64,000 nt of DNA from Acidobacteriaceae bacterium (GTDB lineage Bacteria; Acidobacteriota; Terriglobia; Terriglobales; Acidobacteriaceae). How positions within the stretch are numbered: the first letter of the stretch is position 1; the number at the start of each line of letters is the position of its first letter. Of this stretch, positions 49,823 through 60,000 are shown one piece after another. The notes below the pieces were generated by a model. It made no database searches, was not told the DNA's origin, and saw only the letters and a list, made by a program, of their open reading frames with translations. The position numbers and the translations under genes are program-made. The DNA is taken from positions 124,001 through 188,000 of the forward strand of contig CAHJWL010000003.1 in the NCBI GenBank assembly GCA_903642235.1, given 5' to 3'.

Positions 49823-51183
49823 TCTTTTGGCCGCTCCTGCTGACGGTCGAGAAATCGTTCCATAAACTTCGTATCGAAGCTGCCAGACCGAAACTCCGGA
49901 TCAGCGAAGATGCGCTGATGGAGCGGAATGGAGGTGTGAATACCTTGAATCACGAACTGATCCAGCGCCCGCTGCATCTTGTTCATCGCCTCTTCGCGAT
50001 TCTGCCCGTGGCAGATGAGCTTGGCGATCATGCTGTCGTAGTACGGAGGCACGACACCTTCGGCGTATTGCGCCGTGTCGACCCGTACACCGTTGCCCCC
50101 TGGTGGATTGAATGCCGTAATCTTGCCCGCACTCGGTGTGAACTTCTCCGGATGCTCCGCGTTGATGCGGCACTCGATCGCATGCCCGCGAATAGGAGGC
50201 ACAATCGGTACGATCGCCTGCAGCTTCTCGCCCGCGGCGATTCGTAGTTGCGCCTTGACAAGGTCAACACCTGTAACCATCTCAGTGACGCAATGCTCTA
50301 CCTGAATACGCGTATTCATCTCGATAAAGTAGATCTTGCCATCTTCATCCATAAGAAATTCAATGGTTCCTGCGTTCTGGTAGCCGATGTTCGTCAGCGA
50401 TCTCTGAATCGTCTTTCCAAGCTCCTCACGCAGCTTGGGAGAGACCTGCAGGCTGGGTGCCTCTTCAATCAGCTTCTGATGGCGACGCTGAATCGAGCAC
50501 TCCCGTTCTCCAAGACTCATCACGTTTCCGTGCTCATCCGCCAGCACCTGAAATTCAATATGCCGCGGCCGCTCAATGAACTTCTCCATGTAGAGATCGC
50601 CATTGCCAAAGGCATTCGCGGCCTCCGTAGAGGCCTGCTGATAAAGACCAGGCAGTTCCGAAGGAGACCGGCAGATACGCATGCCGCGCCCCCCGCCTCC
50701 GGCTACAGCCTTGAGGATGACGGGATAGCCGACGCTTTTCGCCCATTCGAGCGCCTCGTCTTCGCTCGCGATCACCCCGTCTGAGCCAGGCAGAATCGGG
50801 ACCTTGGCTTTCTTCATGGTCTGGCGCGCGGTAGACTTTTCGCCCATGATCCGCGTCACCTCTGGCGGTGGCCCGATGAACTTGATGTTTGAAGCCCGGC
50901 AGACCTCTGCAAAATTCGCGTTCTCACTCAGGAGTCCATATCCGGGATGGATCGCGTCCACGTCGGCAATCTCCGCTGCGGAGATTACCGCCGGGACGTT
51001 CAGGTAGCTCTCCGCGGACCGCGGCGGCCCGATGCAGATCGCCTCATCGGCAAAGCGAACGTGCAGCGAGTTCCGATCCGCCTCGCTGTAAACGGCAACG
51101 GTACGGATTCCCATCTCCCTGCACGCGCTGATTACACGCAGCGCGATTTCTCCTCGATTTGCAATCAGGACCTTCTGAAACAT
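49819..51183 (-). CDS. accC: Acetyl-CoA carboxylase, biotin carboxylase subunit
   Basis: ATP-grasp enzyme of 454 residues that carboxylates biotin on AccB, the first half of the first committed fatty-acid synthesis step. N-terminal [18 protein letters not shown]-grasp glycine loop [13 protein letters not shown] (about 160-172), and [18 protein letters not shown] with [15 protein letters not shown] are diagnostic. A purine-rich AGAGG precedes the ATG. It lies 49 bases after accB and is followed by thiE with a TTGA overlap. Confidence 0.97.
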   Translation of the reverse strand: MFQKVLIANRGEIALRVISACREMGIRTVAVYSEADRNSLHVRFADEAICIGPPRSAESYLNVPAVISAAEIADVDAIHPGYGLLSENANFAEVCRASNIKFIGPPPEVTRIMGEKSTARQTMKKAKVPILPGSDGVIASEDEALEWAKSVGYPVILKAVAGGGGRGMRICRSPSELPGLYQQASTEAANAFGNGDLYMEKFIERPRHIEFQVLADEHGNVMSLGERECSIQRRHQKLIEEAPSLQVSPKLREELGKTIQRSLTNIGYQNAGTIEFLMDEDGKIYFIEMNTRIQVEHCVTEMVTGVDLVKAQLRIAAGEKLQAIVPIVPPIRGHAIECRINAEHPEKFTPSAGKITAFNPPGGNGVRVDTAQYAEGVVPPYYDSMIAKLICHGQNREEAMNKMQRALDQFVIQGIHTSIPLHQRIFADPEFRSGSFDTKFMERFLDRQQERPKD

Positions 51184-51232
51184 AGACCTCTATCGCCTTC
51201 CCTGGTGCGTCCCGCCGGTCGTCGCACACTGC

Positions 51233-51739
51233 CTAGCGTGGCCGGATCGTGAACAATGGCTGTCCGTACTCCACCGGTTGCCCGCTCGCAGCGATCCGTT
51301 CGACCACCTCTCCAGCAACATCGGCCTCAATCTCATTCATCAGTTTCATGGCTTCAATGATGCAGAGCACCTGCCCTACCTCTACCTGGTCGCCGATCTT
51401 GATGAAGGCCGGTGCGCCCGGCGACGGCGAATCATAGAAGGTGCCCACGATCGGTGACTTCACCGAGTGCAGCACCTCTTCTGAGACCGGCGCGACGTGC
51501 GCGGGTGCGGCCTCGTCAACCGCTGCCGCCGAGACGTCTCCGGTCGGGTAGCCCGTTCCGCTGTGCGGCATCGCTGCCATCATGCGCGACAGCTGGCCTA
51601 CGTCCACCGTCGAAGAGGGTTCGCCCACAAACTTCAGACGAACCTTATAGTCCGGCCGTTCCATATCAAACTCGGCGACTTCGTTCGCCTTCAACATCTC
51701 AATCAGCTCGCGAAGTTCCTTCACTTGGTCCTGATCCAT
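51233..51739 (-). CDS. accB: Acetyl-CoA carboxylase, biotin carboxyl carrier protein
   Basis: BCCP of 168 residues. The biotinylation lysine is Lys132 in IIEAMKLMNEI; the N-terminal helix KELRELIEMLKANEVAEFDM and a Pro/Ala-rich linker (about 60-90) precede the biotinyl domain. AAGGAAGGA lies just upstream of the ATG (a strong ribosome binding site). The gene lies 23 bases after the M24 peptidase, as is common for a peptidase-accB-accC arrangement in bacteria. Confidence 0.97.
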   Translation of the reverse strand: MDQDQVKELRELIEMLKANEVAEFDMERPDYKVRLKFVGEPSSTVDVGQLSRMMAAMPHSGTGYPTGDVSAAAVDEAAPAHVAPVSEEVLHSVKSPIVGTFYDSPSPGAPAFIKIGDQVEVGQVLCIIEAMKLMNEIEADVAGEVVERIAASGQPVEYGQPLFTIRPR

Positions 51740-51762
51740 CGTTCCTTCCTTGATTTCGAGTC

Positions 51763-52845
51763 TTAGAGCTCGATCAACGCCTTGGTCGTTGGCGTGATAA
51801 CCTCGGCGCCGTTCCTGGTCACCAGGACCGTATCCTCAATCCTTACACCAAAGCGCCCCGGCAGGTACACGCCAGGCTCGATCGTAATCACCATGCCTGC
51901 CTCAAGGCGAGCCGTCTGCTTGGCAGCAATGCGTGGGCCTTCATGAATCTCGAGTCCAACACCGTGCCCCGTGGAGTGGCTGAAGTACTCGCCAAGCTCT
52001 GCCGTCCGCAGCACGGATCGCGCAGCCTCGTCTACAGCCCGGGCCTCAACGCCGGCCCGCACTGCGGCAACACCAGCTAGTTGCGCTTCCAGAACGGAAT
52101 CATACACGCTGCGGGCGTCGCTCTTCGGTCTTCCCAGATGAACCGTGCGAGTCATATCCGAGCAGTAACCCTCCAGGAGAACGCCAAAATCCAGCGTAAC
52201 AAAGCCGGTTCTCGGCAGTTTGGCCATCGTTGCCCGGCCGTGCGGCAAGGCACTGCGTTCGCCCGATGCCACGATCGTGTCGAAGCTCATCCCCTCGGCT
52301 CCAGCCCGTCGTGCACCCTGTTCGAGCGTCAGCGCAACCTCAATCTCCGTTGCTCCACTCGCGATCTCACCCAGTGCCTGATCAAAGAGCCGGCAGCCGA
52401 GCGCTGCCGCCGCCCGCAGTCTCTCGATCTCAGTTGCATCCTTGATCTCCCGCAGACGCGCGACTAGATCCTGTCCCGGCTGCAGGAAGCCCCTGCGCTT
52501 CGATGACGGAAGAGCCTGACGCAGCGCGTCAATCTCAAGCACCGTCACATGGGCCGCATTGAAGAGACACCGCGTCGCAGACTCGCTCAGCCACAGTGAC
52601 GCTGCCTGGGCTGCCGGCCTGCTCTCAATACTGAGTGGCAGGCCCGGTGCTTCGAGCTTTGCCTGCTCGCGGTATCGGCCGTCCGTAAACAGCTTCGCCC
52701 GCCCTTTCGTCAGCGCCAACGCGCCGGCAGAGCCGGTGAAGCCACAGAGATAGCGAAGATCCGGAGGGTGCGTCACGAGGAGCGCATCCGCGCCCGCCCG
52801 CATCGCGGCTGCCAGGGCACGCCTCCTTCGGAGTGAGAAGTTCAT
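51763..52845 (-). CDS. pepP: M24 family metallopeptidase (Xaa-Pro aminopeptidase-like)
   Basis: Cytoplasmic peptidase of 360 residues with creatinase N-domain (NFSLRRRRALAAAMRAGADALLVTH) and pita-bread catalytic domain. All five metal ligands are seen: Asp and Asp in TLDFGVLLEGYCSDMTRT, His in STGHGVGLEIHEGP, Glu in VITIEPGVYLPG and Glu in GVRIEDTVLV. Removes the residue before proline from peptides. I choose ATG 52845 over ATG 52854, because TAGAAT (52858-52853) ends just before it and overlaps the upstream ATG. Head of the acc operon and divergent from the metallophosphoesterase. Confidence 0.92.
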   Translation of the reverse strand: MNFSLRRRRALAAAMRAGADALLVTHPPDLRYLCGFTGSAGALALTKGRAKLFTDGRYREQAKLEAPGLPLSIESRPAAQAASLWLSESATRCLFNAAHVTVLEIDALRQALPSSKRRGFLQPGQDLVARLREIKDATEIERLRAAAALGCRLFDQALGEIASGATEIEVALTLEQGARRAGAEGMSFDTIVASGERSALPHGRATMAKLPRTGFVTLDFGVLLEGYCSDMTRTVHLGRPKSDARSVYDSVLEAQLAGVAAVRAGVEARAVDEAARSVLRTAELGEYFSHSTGHGVGLEIHEGPRIAAKQTARLEAGMVITIEPGVYLPGRFGVRIEDTVLVTRNGAEVITPTTKALIEL

Positions 52846-52852
52846 CACGCCC

Positions 52853-52858
52853 ATTCTA
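52853..52858 (-). promoter_or_regulatory. -10 element of the leaderless M24 peptidase promoter
   Basis: TAGAAT, then GGGCGTG (7 bases), then the ATG at 52845. It overlaps a possible upstream ATG, which argues against that start. Confidence 0.45.
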
Positions 52859-52901
52859 CTGAACTTCCACGAGCAATCGATTGTCCGCTCATCGCACTCG
52901 G

Positions 52902-52907
52902 TATCAT
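52902..52907 (+). promoter_or_regulatory. -10 element of the leaderless metallophosphoesterase promoter
   Basis: TATCAT, then GAGGACG (7 bases), then the ATG at 52915. The geometry mirrors that of the divergent peptidase gene. Confidence 0.45.
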
Positions 52908-52914
52908 GAGGACG

Positions 52915-53793
52915 ATGACCTCTGATGGACGGAACTCGCAACACGGGCTCACGCGCCGCAGCTTTCTTGTAGGAACAGGTGCTCTGACAGCGAGTCTCGC
53001 TCTCTATAGCAGCCTTGTCGCGCGACATGAGATCAGTGTGCTCTCGCAACACATCCTGATCGATGCTTTACCTTCTGCCTTCGTCGGCCATCGTATCGTT
53101 CAGCTCAGCGACTTCCACCTGGAGGAGTTTACCGAGCCGTTTTTCCTGGAACGTGTCGTCGAACATGTCAACCGCCTAGAGCCGGACGTCGTTCTACTCA
53201 CAGGTGACTTCATCACACGCGGCTCGCTCAACTTCCTCTTTGAGCATCATGCCGCGACCCGCTGTGCCGAGATCCTTGCGACGATCCGCTGCCCTCAAAA
53301 GTTTGCGGTGCTTGGCAATCATGACGTAGCCGTCAGTGCCTCAATGGTCACTGCCGCTCTCGCCGCGCAAGGTCTTCCCGTGCTCCACAACCGCTATGAA
53401 ACCCTGACCCTGCGAGGAGACAGCCTGCACATCGCCGGAACCGCTGATCCAGGAACCGATCGCCCCGATCTTGAGACTGCTGTGCCGTCTGCACCGAGAG
53501 GACCAGTCCTCCTGATGTCCCATGCACCGGACTATGCGGACTTCGTGATCAGCCATCCCCGCGCGCCGCTTATTGATCTCATGCTCTCGGGTCACTCGCA
53601 CGGCGGCCAGGTCCGCCTTCCGGTCGTTGGTCCGCTGGTCTTGCCGCCTCTCGGCCGCAAATATGTGGAGGGTCTGTTCCGCTTCAATCGCATGCAGCTG
53701 TATGTCAATCGTGGTCTCGGAACAGTCGGCATACCCATTCGCCTGAACTGTCCGCCGGAGATCACCCTGATCACGCTCGATCGCAGCGCCTGA
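52915..53793 (+). CDS. Exported calcineurin-like metallophosphoesterase (Tat signal)
   Basis: Phosphoesterase of 292 residues. The N terminus has a Tat-type signal, GLTRRSFLVGTGALTASLAL (RR then FLVG), so the folded protein is probably exported. Metal motifs in order: SDFHLEEF (D-x-H), LLTGDFI (GD), VLGNHDV (GNHD), LMSHAPD and LSGHSHGGQ. The family includes YaeI-like phosphodiesterases and UDP-diacylglucosamine hydrolases (LpxG). I use ATG 52915 and not the ATG at 52906, because TATCAT ends seven bases before it. The 69 bases between the divergent starts hold two back-to-back promoters. Confidence 0.9.
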   Translation: MTSDGRNSQHGLTRRSFLVGTGALTASLALYSSLVARHEISVLSQHILIDALPSAFVGHRIVQLSDFHLEEFTEPFFLERVVEHVNRLEPDVVLLTGDFITRGSLNFLFEHHAATRCAEILATIRCPQKFAVLGNHDVAVSASMVTAALAAQGLPVLHNRYETLTLRGDSLHIAGTADPGTDRPDLETAVPSAPRGPVLLMSHAPDYADFVISHPRAPLIDLMLSGHSHGGQVRLPVVGPLVLPPLGRKYVEGLFRFNRMQLYVNRGLGTVGIPIRLNCPPEITLITLDRSA

Positions 53794-53802
53794 GGTGCCT
53801 TC

Positions 53803-54069
53803 CTATCCCCGCCTGGTGCGGCCCGCCGGCTTCTTTTCCCGAGGCATCATGGTTATGTTGCCGGCCGCCGGCCGCACCCCGGACTTCTCATCCATCCAGG
53901 CATCAAGCAGTGATCTCTTGAACCGCCATCGATTGCCAAGCTTGAAAGCCGGCACGAAACCATCAGAGGCGTACTTGTAAAGGGTGTCTCCGCTGACGCC
54001 GAGGTACTCTGCTGCCTGCCGGATGTCCATCAATTCACGCAGAGTTGTGTTTTCAGCTGGAGTAGCCAT
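53803..54069 (-). CDS. Orphan excisionase-type helix-turn-helix protein
   Basis: Small DNA-binding protein of 88 residues (ATG 54069). Residues about 10-65 are a MerR-like/excisionase (HTH_17) fold: MDIRQAAEYLGVSGDTLYKY, then DGFVPAFKLGNRWRFKRSLL and AWMDEK. The tail is basic (MMPREKKPAGRTRRG). Proteins of this type accompany integrative elements, but no integrase, transposase or toxin gene is nearby. It could instead be a small regulator of its neighbours. Convergent with the metallophosphoesterase (9 bases between stops). Confidence 0.85.
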   Translation of the reverse strand: MATPAENTTLRELMDIRQAAEYLGVSGDTLYKYASDGFVPAFKLGNRWRFKRSLLDAWMDEKSGVRPAAGNITMMPREKKPAGRTRRG

Positions 54070-54200
54070 CAAATGTCTCCGGAGCACTCGCCAAGCGACG
54101 TGGCACACACCTCTTTGTACCCGCTTGGGCCGGTAGGAGACAAGAGAATTCGCTGGAGGGAGCCCGCTTCGCAGCGCTGTAAAGACTCACAGTGTTTGCC

Positions 54201-55280
54201 TTACGCATCCTTCTGCCACCAGAGCTCGAGCAAAGCCTGGTCGCGGACGAAATCAGTTGGTCGGCCCGGCTCAGGAGACCAGAGCGACACGCCGGAGCGT
54301 CCTGCGATCTCAACCAGCCGCTCGATAGGCTGCTTCCATCCGTGAAGAGCGAGATCAAACAAACCCCAATGGATCGGCATCAGCAAGCCCGGTCTGCCCA
54401 TCGCCTCAAAAGCGCGCAACGCATTGTCGGGCCCCAGATGTATGTTCTTCCAGAGCTCGTTGTAGGCGCCAATCTCCAGCATCGTCAGATCAAAGGGGCC
54501 ATAGGTCGACGCAATCTCTCGAAAGCCATCCCACCAGCCGGTATCTGCCCCGAAGTACACGGTATGTTGAGAACCTCGCAACACATAAGCGCCCCACAAC
54601 GTCTCAAAGCGGTGAAACAGACTCCTTCCTGAGAAGTGGCGCGCCGGAACAGACGTCAGCTGAAGTTCTGCTCCTTCCCTCCCCGTAACTGCGGCGGTAT
54701 CTGTCCAGTCCAGCTCGATCACACACTCTGGTCTCACGCCCCAGGCTTTCAGCAGTGAGCCAACCTCGAGCGCAGTGATCCATTGCGCTCGAGCGGCACA
54801 GGGCAGCCGCGCGAGCCGGCGAATCGTCATCTCTCCCATGTGGTCGTAATGGTCATGCGAGACGAGAACGGCGTCGAGCGCGGGCAGATCCTCGAGCGCA
54901 AGTGTCGGAGGAAAGAAACGCTTGGGCCCAAACCACTGCCGCGGAGACGCCCTCTCTTCCCAGACCGGATCGATCAGCACTCGAAGGCCATCTATCTCCA
55001 GCAGCATGCCCGAGTGGCCAAACCAGGTCACACGAAGTCCATGAGCAGGCGCCCTCTGGTAGATGTCCTTGTCTGTCCGGAACGGACCCGGTTGAACGAC
55101 GGGCGTGCGCTGCTCATGGTTCTTGATGTAAAGCGGCATCGCCTTGAAGATCAGGCTCGGAGTTCCGAGTTCGGTGGGAACTGGATTCTGAAACTTGCCG
55201 AGGTGACGTCTAGCCGGCTTCAACCACGTAGCTGAAACGTCCTGCGCTGCTGCTTGTATCTCACTCACCCTTGCCCGCAT
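54201..55280 (-). CDS. MBL-fold hydrolase (NAPE-PLD/UlaG-like)
   Basis: Metallo-beta-lactamase fold enzyme of 359 residues. Motifs: VTWFGHSGMLLEID, LIDPVWEERASP, VSHDHYDHMGEMTI (HxHxDH site), ARHFSGRSLFHRFETLWGA, YFGADTGWWDGF and MPIHWGLFDLALHGW. The sequence most resembles NAPE-hydrolysing phospholipase D and related lipid phosphodiesterases. A membrane-lipid substrate is therefore reasonable but not shown. It begins inside the last 20 bases of the acyl-CoA ligase gene, so the two are likely co-expressed. Confidence 0.9.
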   Translation of the reverse strand: MRARVSEIQAAAQDVSATWLKPARRHLGKFQNPVPTELGTPSLIFKAMPLYIKNHEQRTPVVQPGPFRTDKDIYQRAPAHGLRVTWFGHSGMLLEIDGLRVLIDPVWEERASPRQWFGPKRFFPPTLALEDLPALDAVLVSHDHYDHMGEMTIRRLARLPCAARAQWITALEVGSLLKAWGVRPECVIELDWTDTAAVTGREGAELQLTSVPARHFSGRSLFHRFETLWGAYVLRGSQHTVYFGADTGWWDGFREIASTYGPFDLTMLEIGAYNELWKNIHLGPDNALRAFEAMGRPGLLMPIHWGLFDLALHGWKQPIERLVEIAGRSGVSLWSPEPGRPTDFVRDQALLELWWQKDA

Positions 55281-57045
55281 CTCCGCGATACATTCCTTCG
55301 ATCAAAGTCTTGTACTTTTCCTCGACGACCCGGCGCTTCATCTTCATGCTCGGCGTTAACTCGCCGCCTTCAACACTCCACTCCTCCGGAACAATCGTGA
55401 TCTTCTTGATCGTCTCGTAGTGCGCCAGACCCTGATTAACTGAGTCTATGATGCGCCGGTACTCCGCGTTGACTCTCTCATCTTTTACCAGGCCGGCATG
55501 GTCATCTGTCGCAACACCTTTGCTTCTCGCCCAACCCTCCAGAGCCTGAAAGTTTGGCGAGATCAGCACTGAGGCGAACTTTCTCTTATCACCAACCAGC
55601 GCCGCGTGGGCTACTAACCCATTCGCCTTCAGCTTGTTTTCTATGGGCTGCGGCGCAATCAGCTTGCCGCCACTCGTCTTGAGCAGCTCCTTCTTGCGAT
55701 CGGTAATGAGCAGAAAGCCCTCTTCCAGCCTTCCAATGTCACCGGTCTTGAACCAGCCATCTTCATTAAAAACTTCAGCCGTGTCCTTCTCTCGCTTCCA
55801 GTACGCCTTGAAGACGGAGGGGCCGCGAACCTCCAGCTCGCCGTCAGCGGCGAAGCGAACTTCGATGTTTGGCACGGGCTTGCCGACACTGCCCAGCTTG
55901 TAATGCTTCGGCGTATTAACCGCAATCACGGGAGAGGTTTCGGTCATCCCATACCCTTCAAGAATTCGAATGCCCGCGTCCGCAAACCAGCCAGCCGTAT
56001 CATGACCCAGCGGAGCGCCGCCGGCACTGAAGGTATGCACGCGGCCTCCGAAAGCGGCGGAGACCTTCGAATACACCAGTCTGTTGGCTATCTTCCACAG
56101 CAAGGAACCAGGAGTACGGCCTTCAGCAATCGCCTTCCGGTTGCGTTCGCCCACGCGAAGGGCCCACCGCAGCATCCGCGACTTCATCTGCGAGAGACCG
56201 GCCTTACTCTCCACAGACTGACGAATCTTTTCATACACTCTGGGCACTGCCAGAAAGATCGTGGGACGCACTGCCTTGAGTGCATCCTGCAGCTTGTCGA
56301 TCTTCGGGCAATACGCCACAACAGCCCCATGACAGAGAAAGGCATAGTCAAGGTGCCGGGCAGTCACATGCGAGAGCGGCAGAAACGAAATAGCGCTGTC
56401 GTGCTCATTGAAGCCCATCTCGTCCGTCGTTACGTTAACGTTGCTTGCGAGATTCCAATGCGTGAGCTGCACGCCCTTCGGCTGCCCCGTCGTCCCGGAG
56501 GTGTAAATGATTGTTGCAAGATCATCTTTGCCGATGCTTCGGAGCCGATCGTCGAAGGCACTGTCCCGCTCACGGAGCGCTTCCCATCCGTCTAGCAGCT
56601 CTTTGAAACTCTCCGGTTCTTCAGAAGTCACTTCATCCATCACAATAACGTGCTCAAGTGCGGGCAGGTCGCCGGCCTGCTGAAGCTTCTTGTACTGATC
56701 GATCGTCGAAAGCACCGCCACCTTCGCGCCCGAATCATTTAACATGTAGCCCAGCTGCTCGGCAGTTGTGGTTCCGTAGAGCGGAACGTCAATCGCCCCC
56801 ACGGCGAGAGTCGCGAAGTCGGTGACTGGCCATTCCCACCTGTTCTCCGCCACTAGAACCACCCGGTCCCCAGGCTGCACACCCCAGCCTTCCAATCTCC
56901 GCGCGAGCGCCCTCACCTTGCCGTACAGTTCACTTGCCATGATGGGCATCCATTGCCCGTCTGGCTGCTGCCAGCGCATAACCTCGCGCTCCCCCCGGCT
57001 CATTGTCTTCAACAAAACGTCGTTTATGGACTCTAGATCAAACAT
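55261..57045 (-). CDS. Long-chain fatty-acid-CoA ligase (AMP-dependent synthetase)
   Basis: Adenylate-forming enzyme of 594 residues that activates fatty acids to acyl-CoA. AMP-binding signature IIYTSGTTGQPKGVQLTH (about 183-200), AFGGRVHTFSAGGAPLG, EGYGMTETSPVIAVN (A5/A3 region) and the hinge GWFKTGDIGRLEEGFLLITDRKKELLKTSGGKLI. The family resembles the bacterial FadD15 type more than E. coli FadD. GGGGA precedes the ATG. Its end overlaps the MBL hydrolase gene by 20 bases. Together they may handle fatty acids from membrane lipids. Confidence 0.94.
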   Translation of the reverse strand: MFDLESINDVLLKTMSRGEREVMRWQQPDGQWMPIMASELYGKVRALARRLEGWGVQPGDRVVLVAENRWEWPVTDFATLAVGAIDVPLYGTTTAEQLGYMLNDSGAKVAVLSTIDQYKKLQQAGDLPALEHVIVMDEVTSEEPESFKELLDGWEALRERDSAFDDRLRSIGKDDLATIIYTSGTTGQPKGVQLTHWNLASNVNVTTDEMGFNEHDSAISFLPLSHVTARHLDYAFLCHGAVVAYCPKIDKLQDALKAVRPTIFLAVPRVYEKIRQSVESKAGLSQMKSRMLRWALRVGERNRKAIAEGRTPGSLLWKIANRLVYSKVSAAFGGRVHTFSAGGAPLGHDTAGWFADAGIRILEGYGMTETSPVIAVNTPKHYKLGSVGKPVPNIEVRFAADGELEVRGPSVFKAYWKREKDTAEVFNEDGWFKTGDIGRLEEGFLLITDRKKELLKTSGGKLIAPQPIENKLKANGLVAHAALVGDKRKFASVLISPNFQALEGWARSKGVATDDHAGLVKDERVNAEYRRIIDSVNQGLAHYETIKKITIVPEEWSVEGGELTPSMKMKRRVVEEKYKTLIEGMYRGDAGKGE

Positions 57046-57098
57046 GCTTCGTCCCCGTTCACCAGCAAACTACCGCGACACCTCAGCTTGGATGCTGC

Positions 57099-60000
57099 TC
57101 AGACCTGAGGCTTCGGGGTCAGGCGAACAAAAGCTGCCGCCGCGTCAGGCCAGTGCGCCAACATCTCGGACGCAAGACTGCTCGCAGATTCCTCTACATG
57201 CCGCCCGATCAGCGTCCTCAACTCGCTTTGCGACGCAGCATCGACCGCTCTGAAGCTCTCAGGACTCATAAAGTCCGGGTGGAAGCGCTCATCACGTACA
57301 AACGATCCGTCCGCGTCGTATACCCAGGCCAGACCTCCCGTCATTCCGGCGCCGAAGTTCGATCCAACCTCACCCAGCACCGCGACGATGCCGCCCGTCA
57401 TGTACTCGCAGCCATGATCACCCACGCCCTCGACAACAGCCGCCGCTCCGGAGTTCCGCACAGCAAATCGCTCGCCTGCTCGACCGGCTGCGAAGAGCGC
57501 ACCGGCGGTCGCACCGTACAGCGCCACATTGCCCAGGATCACGTGCTGACCACTATTGCGTGCTGCCAGACCGCGCGGACGGATCACCAGCTTGCCGCCG
57601 GAGAGCCCCTTGCCAACGAAATCATTGGCCCAGCCATCCAGCACCAGCGTCATACCCTCGACCGTGAATGCTCCAAAGCTCTGCCCCGCCGTTCCATGCA
57701 GTTGCAGAGTGATGTCGGCCGGGGTCACAGCCTGCGCACGCAGCAGAGCAATCTCTCCGGCCAGTCGCGCGCCGACCGCACGATCGCGATTCGCAATCTC
57801 CGCGTCGGCGATAAAGGCCTCACCCCGTTCAATGGCCGCCATCGCCGGCGCAACCCATTGCTCGTCGAGTGCCGGTGGCAGCGGCTGGTCATTACGGCCG
57901 CCGCCCCATTGCCGCTCGCTGTCTTCTCTCCGAGCCAACATCGGCTTCAGATCCACGCCTCCATCAAAGCGAACCTGCTCGAGCAGGTCAGTTCGTCCAA
58001 TCGCGTCCTCGATCCTGGCGAGACCATAGCGGGCCAGCAGGTGTCGCAGGTCTTCCGCGACATCCTCGAAGAAACGCACCACATGCTCCGGTTTACCGCG
58101 AAACTTCGCGCGCAGCTCCGGTTTCTGTGTCGCAATGCCCGTAGGACAGGTGTTGAGATGACACTGCCGCGCCATATCGCACCCGATGGCTACCAGCACC
58201 GCCGTTCCAAAGGCGAACTCGTCAGCCCCGAGCAGGGCCGCGATCAGCACATCCTTCGCTGTTGCGAGTCCACCATCGGTCCGCAGCCGCACGCGCCCTC
58301 GCGTGCCGTTCCGCTGCAGGACCTGCTGCGCTTCAGCCAACCCCAGCTCCCAGGGATTCCCCGCATACTTAATGCTGGAGAGAGCTGCGGCGCCTGTGCC
58401 GCCTGTATTTCCTGCGATCACGATAAAATCCGCATACGCCTTTGCCACCCCAGCTGCCACCGTGCCGACGCCGAAGCTCGAAACCAGCTTGACGCCAATC
58501 GCCGCTCGCGGGTTCACGCGCTTCAGATCGTAGATCAGCTGCGCCAGATCCTCGATCGAGTAAATATCATGGTGCGGCGGCGGCGAAATGAGCGAGACTC
58601 CCGGCTGTGCATGCCGCAGCCGGGCAATCAGCCCGCTTACCTTGAAGCCAGGCAGCTGTCCACCCTCGCCGGGTTTGGCGCCTTGTGCCACCTTGATCTC
58701 GATCTCATCGGCGTGCGCCAGGTACTCCGCCGTCACACCGAAGCGGCCTGAGGCAACCTGCTTGATCTTGTTGTTGAGAGATACAGCGCTCGTCATCGCG
58801 GGAGCCTCCGCGACGAGCGTCGCCGTCCCTCCGGAGTTCGCCATCTCCACAGCCGTTCCACCAGGTCGGGCGTCCTCAACCACGGCCGCGGGTCTGCGGT
58901 AGACCTCGCGATCTTCGCCGCCCTCGCCGGTGTTGGAGCGGCCGCCCAGCATGTTCATCGCCGCTGTAATCGTCTGGTGAGCCTCCGGGCTCAGAGATCC
59001 GAGCGACATGGCACTCGCAACGAAGCGCCTGAACATCGCCGTCGCCGGCTCCACCTCGCTCACCGCGAGCTCCGGTCCAGCCGGTCGGATCTCGAGCAGG
59101 TCGCGCAGAACAACCGCGTCCCGGGCGTGCACACCCTGGTTGTAGATCGCAAACGCGCTGGCTCTGTCCGCTGTCTGCGCGGTCCCTCGTGCACTGCCGA
59201 CAAACGTCTGCAACGCCTTCACTGTGGGCGGCTGCCATGCGTGCGGCTCCGCTGTATCCGACTTGCGGAATCGCACCCAACCGTAGTCGGGGAGATCGAC
59301 ACCCGGATCGGCCGGCGGTGCCTCCCAGGTCTGGCGCAGTTGACGTTCAAGATCGTCAAGGCCGATGCCACCGAGAGGCGCGGGCGTTCCGAAGAAGAAC
59401 TTCTCCACCAGATCCGCATGTAAGCCAAGGCTGTCAAAGAGATGCGCATCGCGGTAACTGTCCACAACCGAGATCCCCATCTTCGACATGATCTTTGCTA
59501 GGCCCGCATCAAGCGCCTTCAGCATCTTCTGTTCGTTCTGCGCGGCCCCCAGCGGATCATCGGCCATCTGCCTGGCCACCTCCAGGCTGAGCCAAGGGCA
59601 GACAACGCCCGCTCCAAAGCCAATAAGCACCGCCGCGTGATGCACGTCGCGGCAGTCGCCCGCATCGACCGCAAGCCCGGCGCATGTGCGCAAGCCAGCG
59701 CGCACCAGCGCGTGATGCACGCCGCCTGTCACAAGCGCCATTGGAATGGGCAGCCGTTCCTTCGTCGCGCCGCGGTCGCTCAGCAGCAGAATGCGCGCAC
59801 CGTCGCGTACCTCCGCGATCGCCCGCGAACACACTTCATCGACGGCAGCCTCCAGCGACTGGCTCGCAGGAAAGCAGCAGTCCAACTCCTTTACACGGAG
59901 CGTCTCTCCATGCGGGTGCCGGCCCTGGCGCAAAGTTTCAACCTGTCCCAGAGACAGAAAGGGAGAGGGCACCGCAAGGCCGGGAAGCGGTGCATTCTTA

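Noticed and set aside
57003..58751. A 582-codon frame opposite the end of gltB
   Set aside because: Antisense to the glutamate synthase catalytic and Fe-S regions, with an Arg/His-rich translation and no domain.
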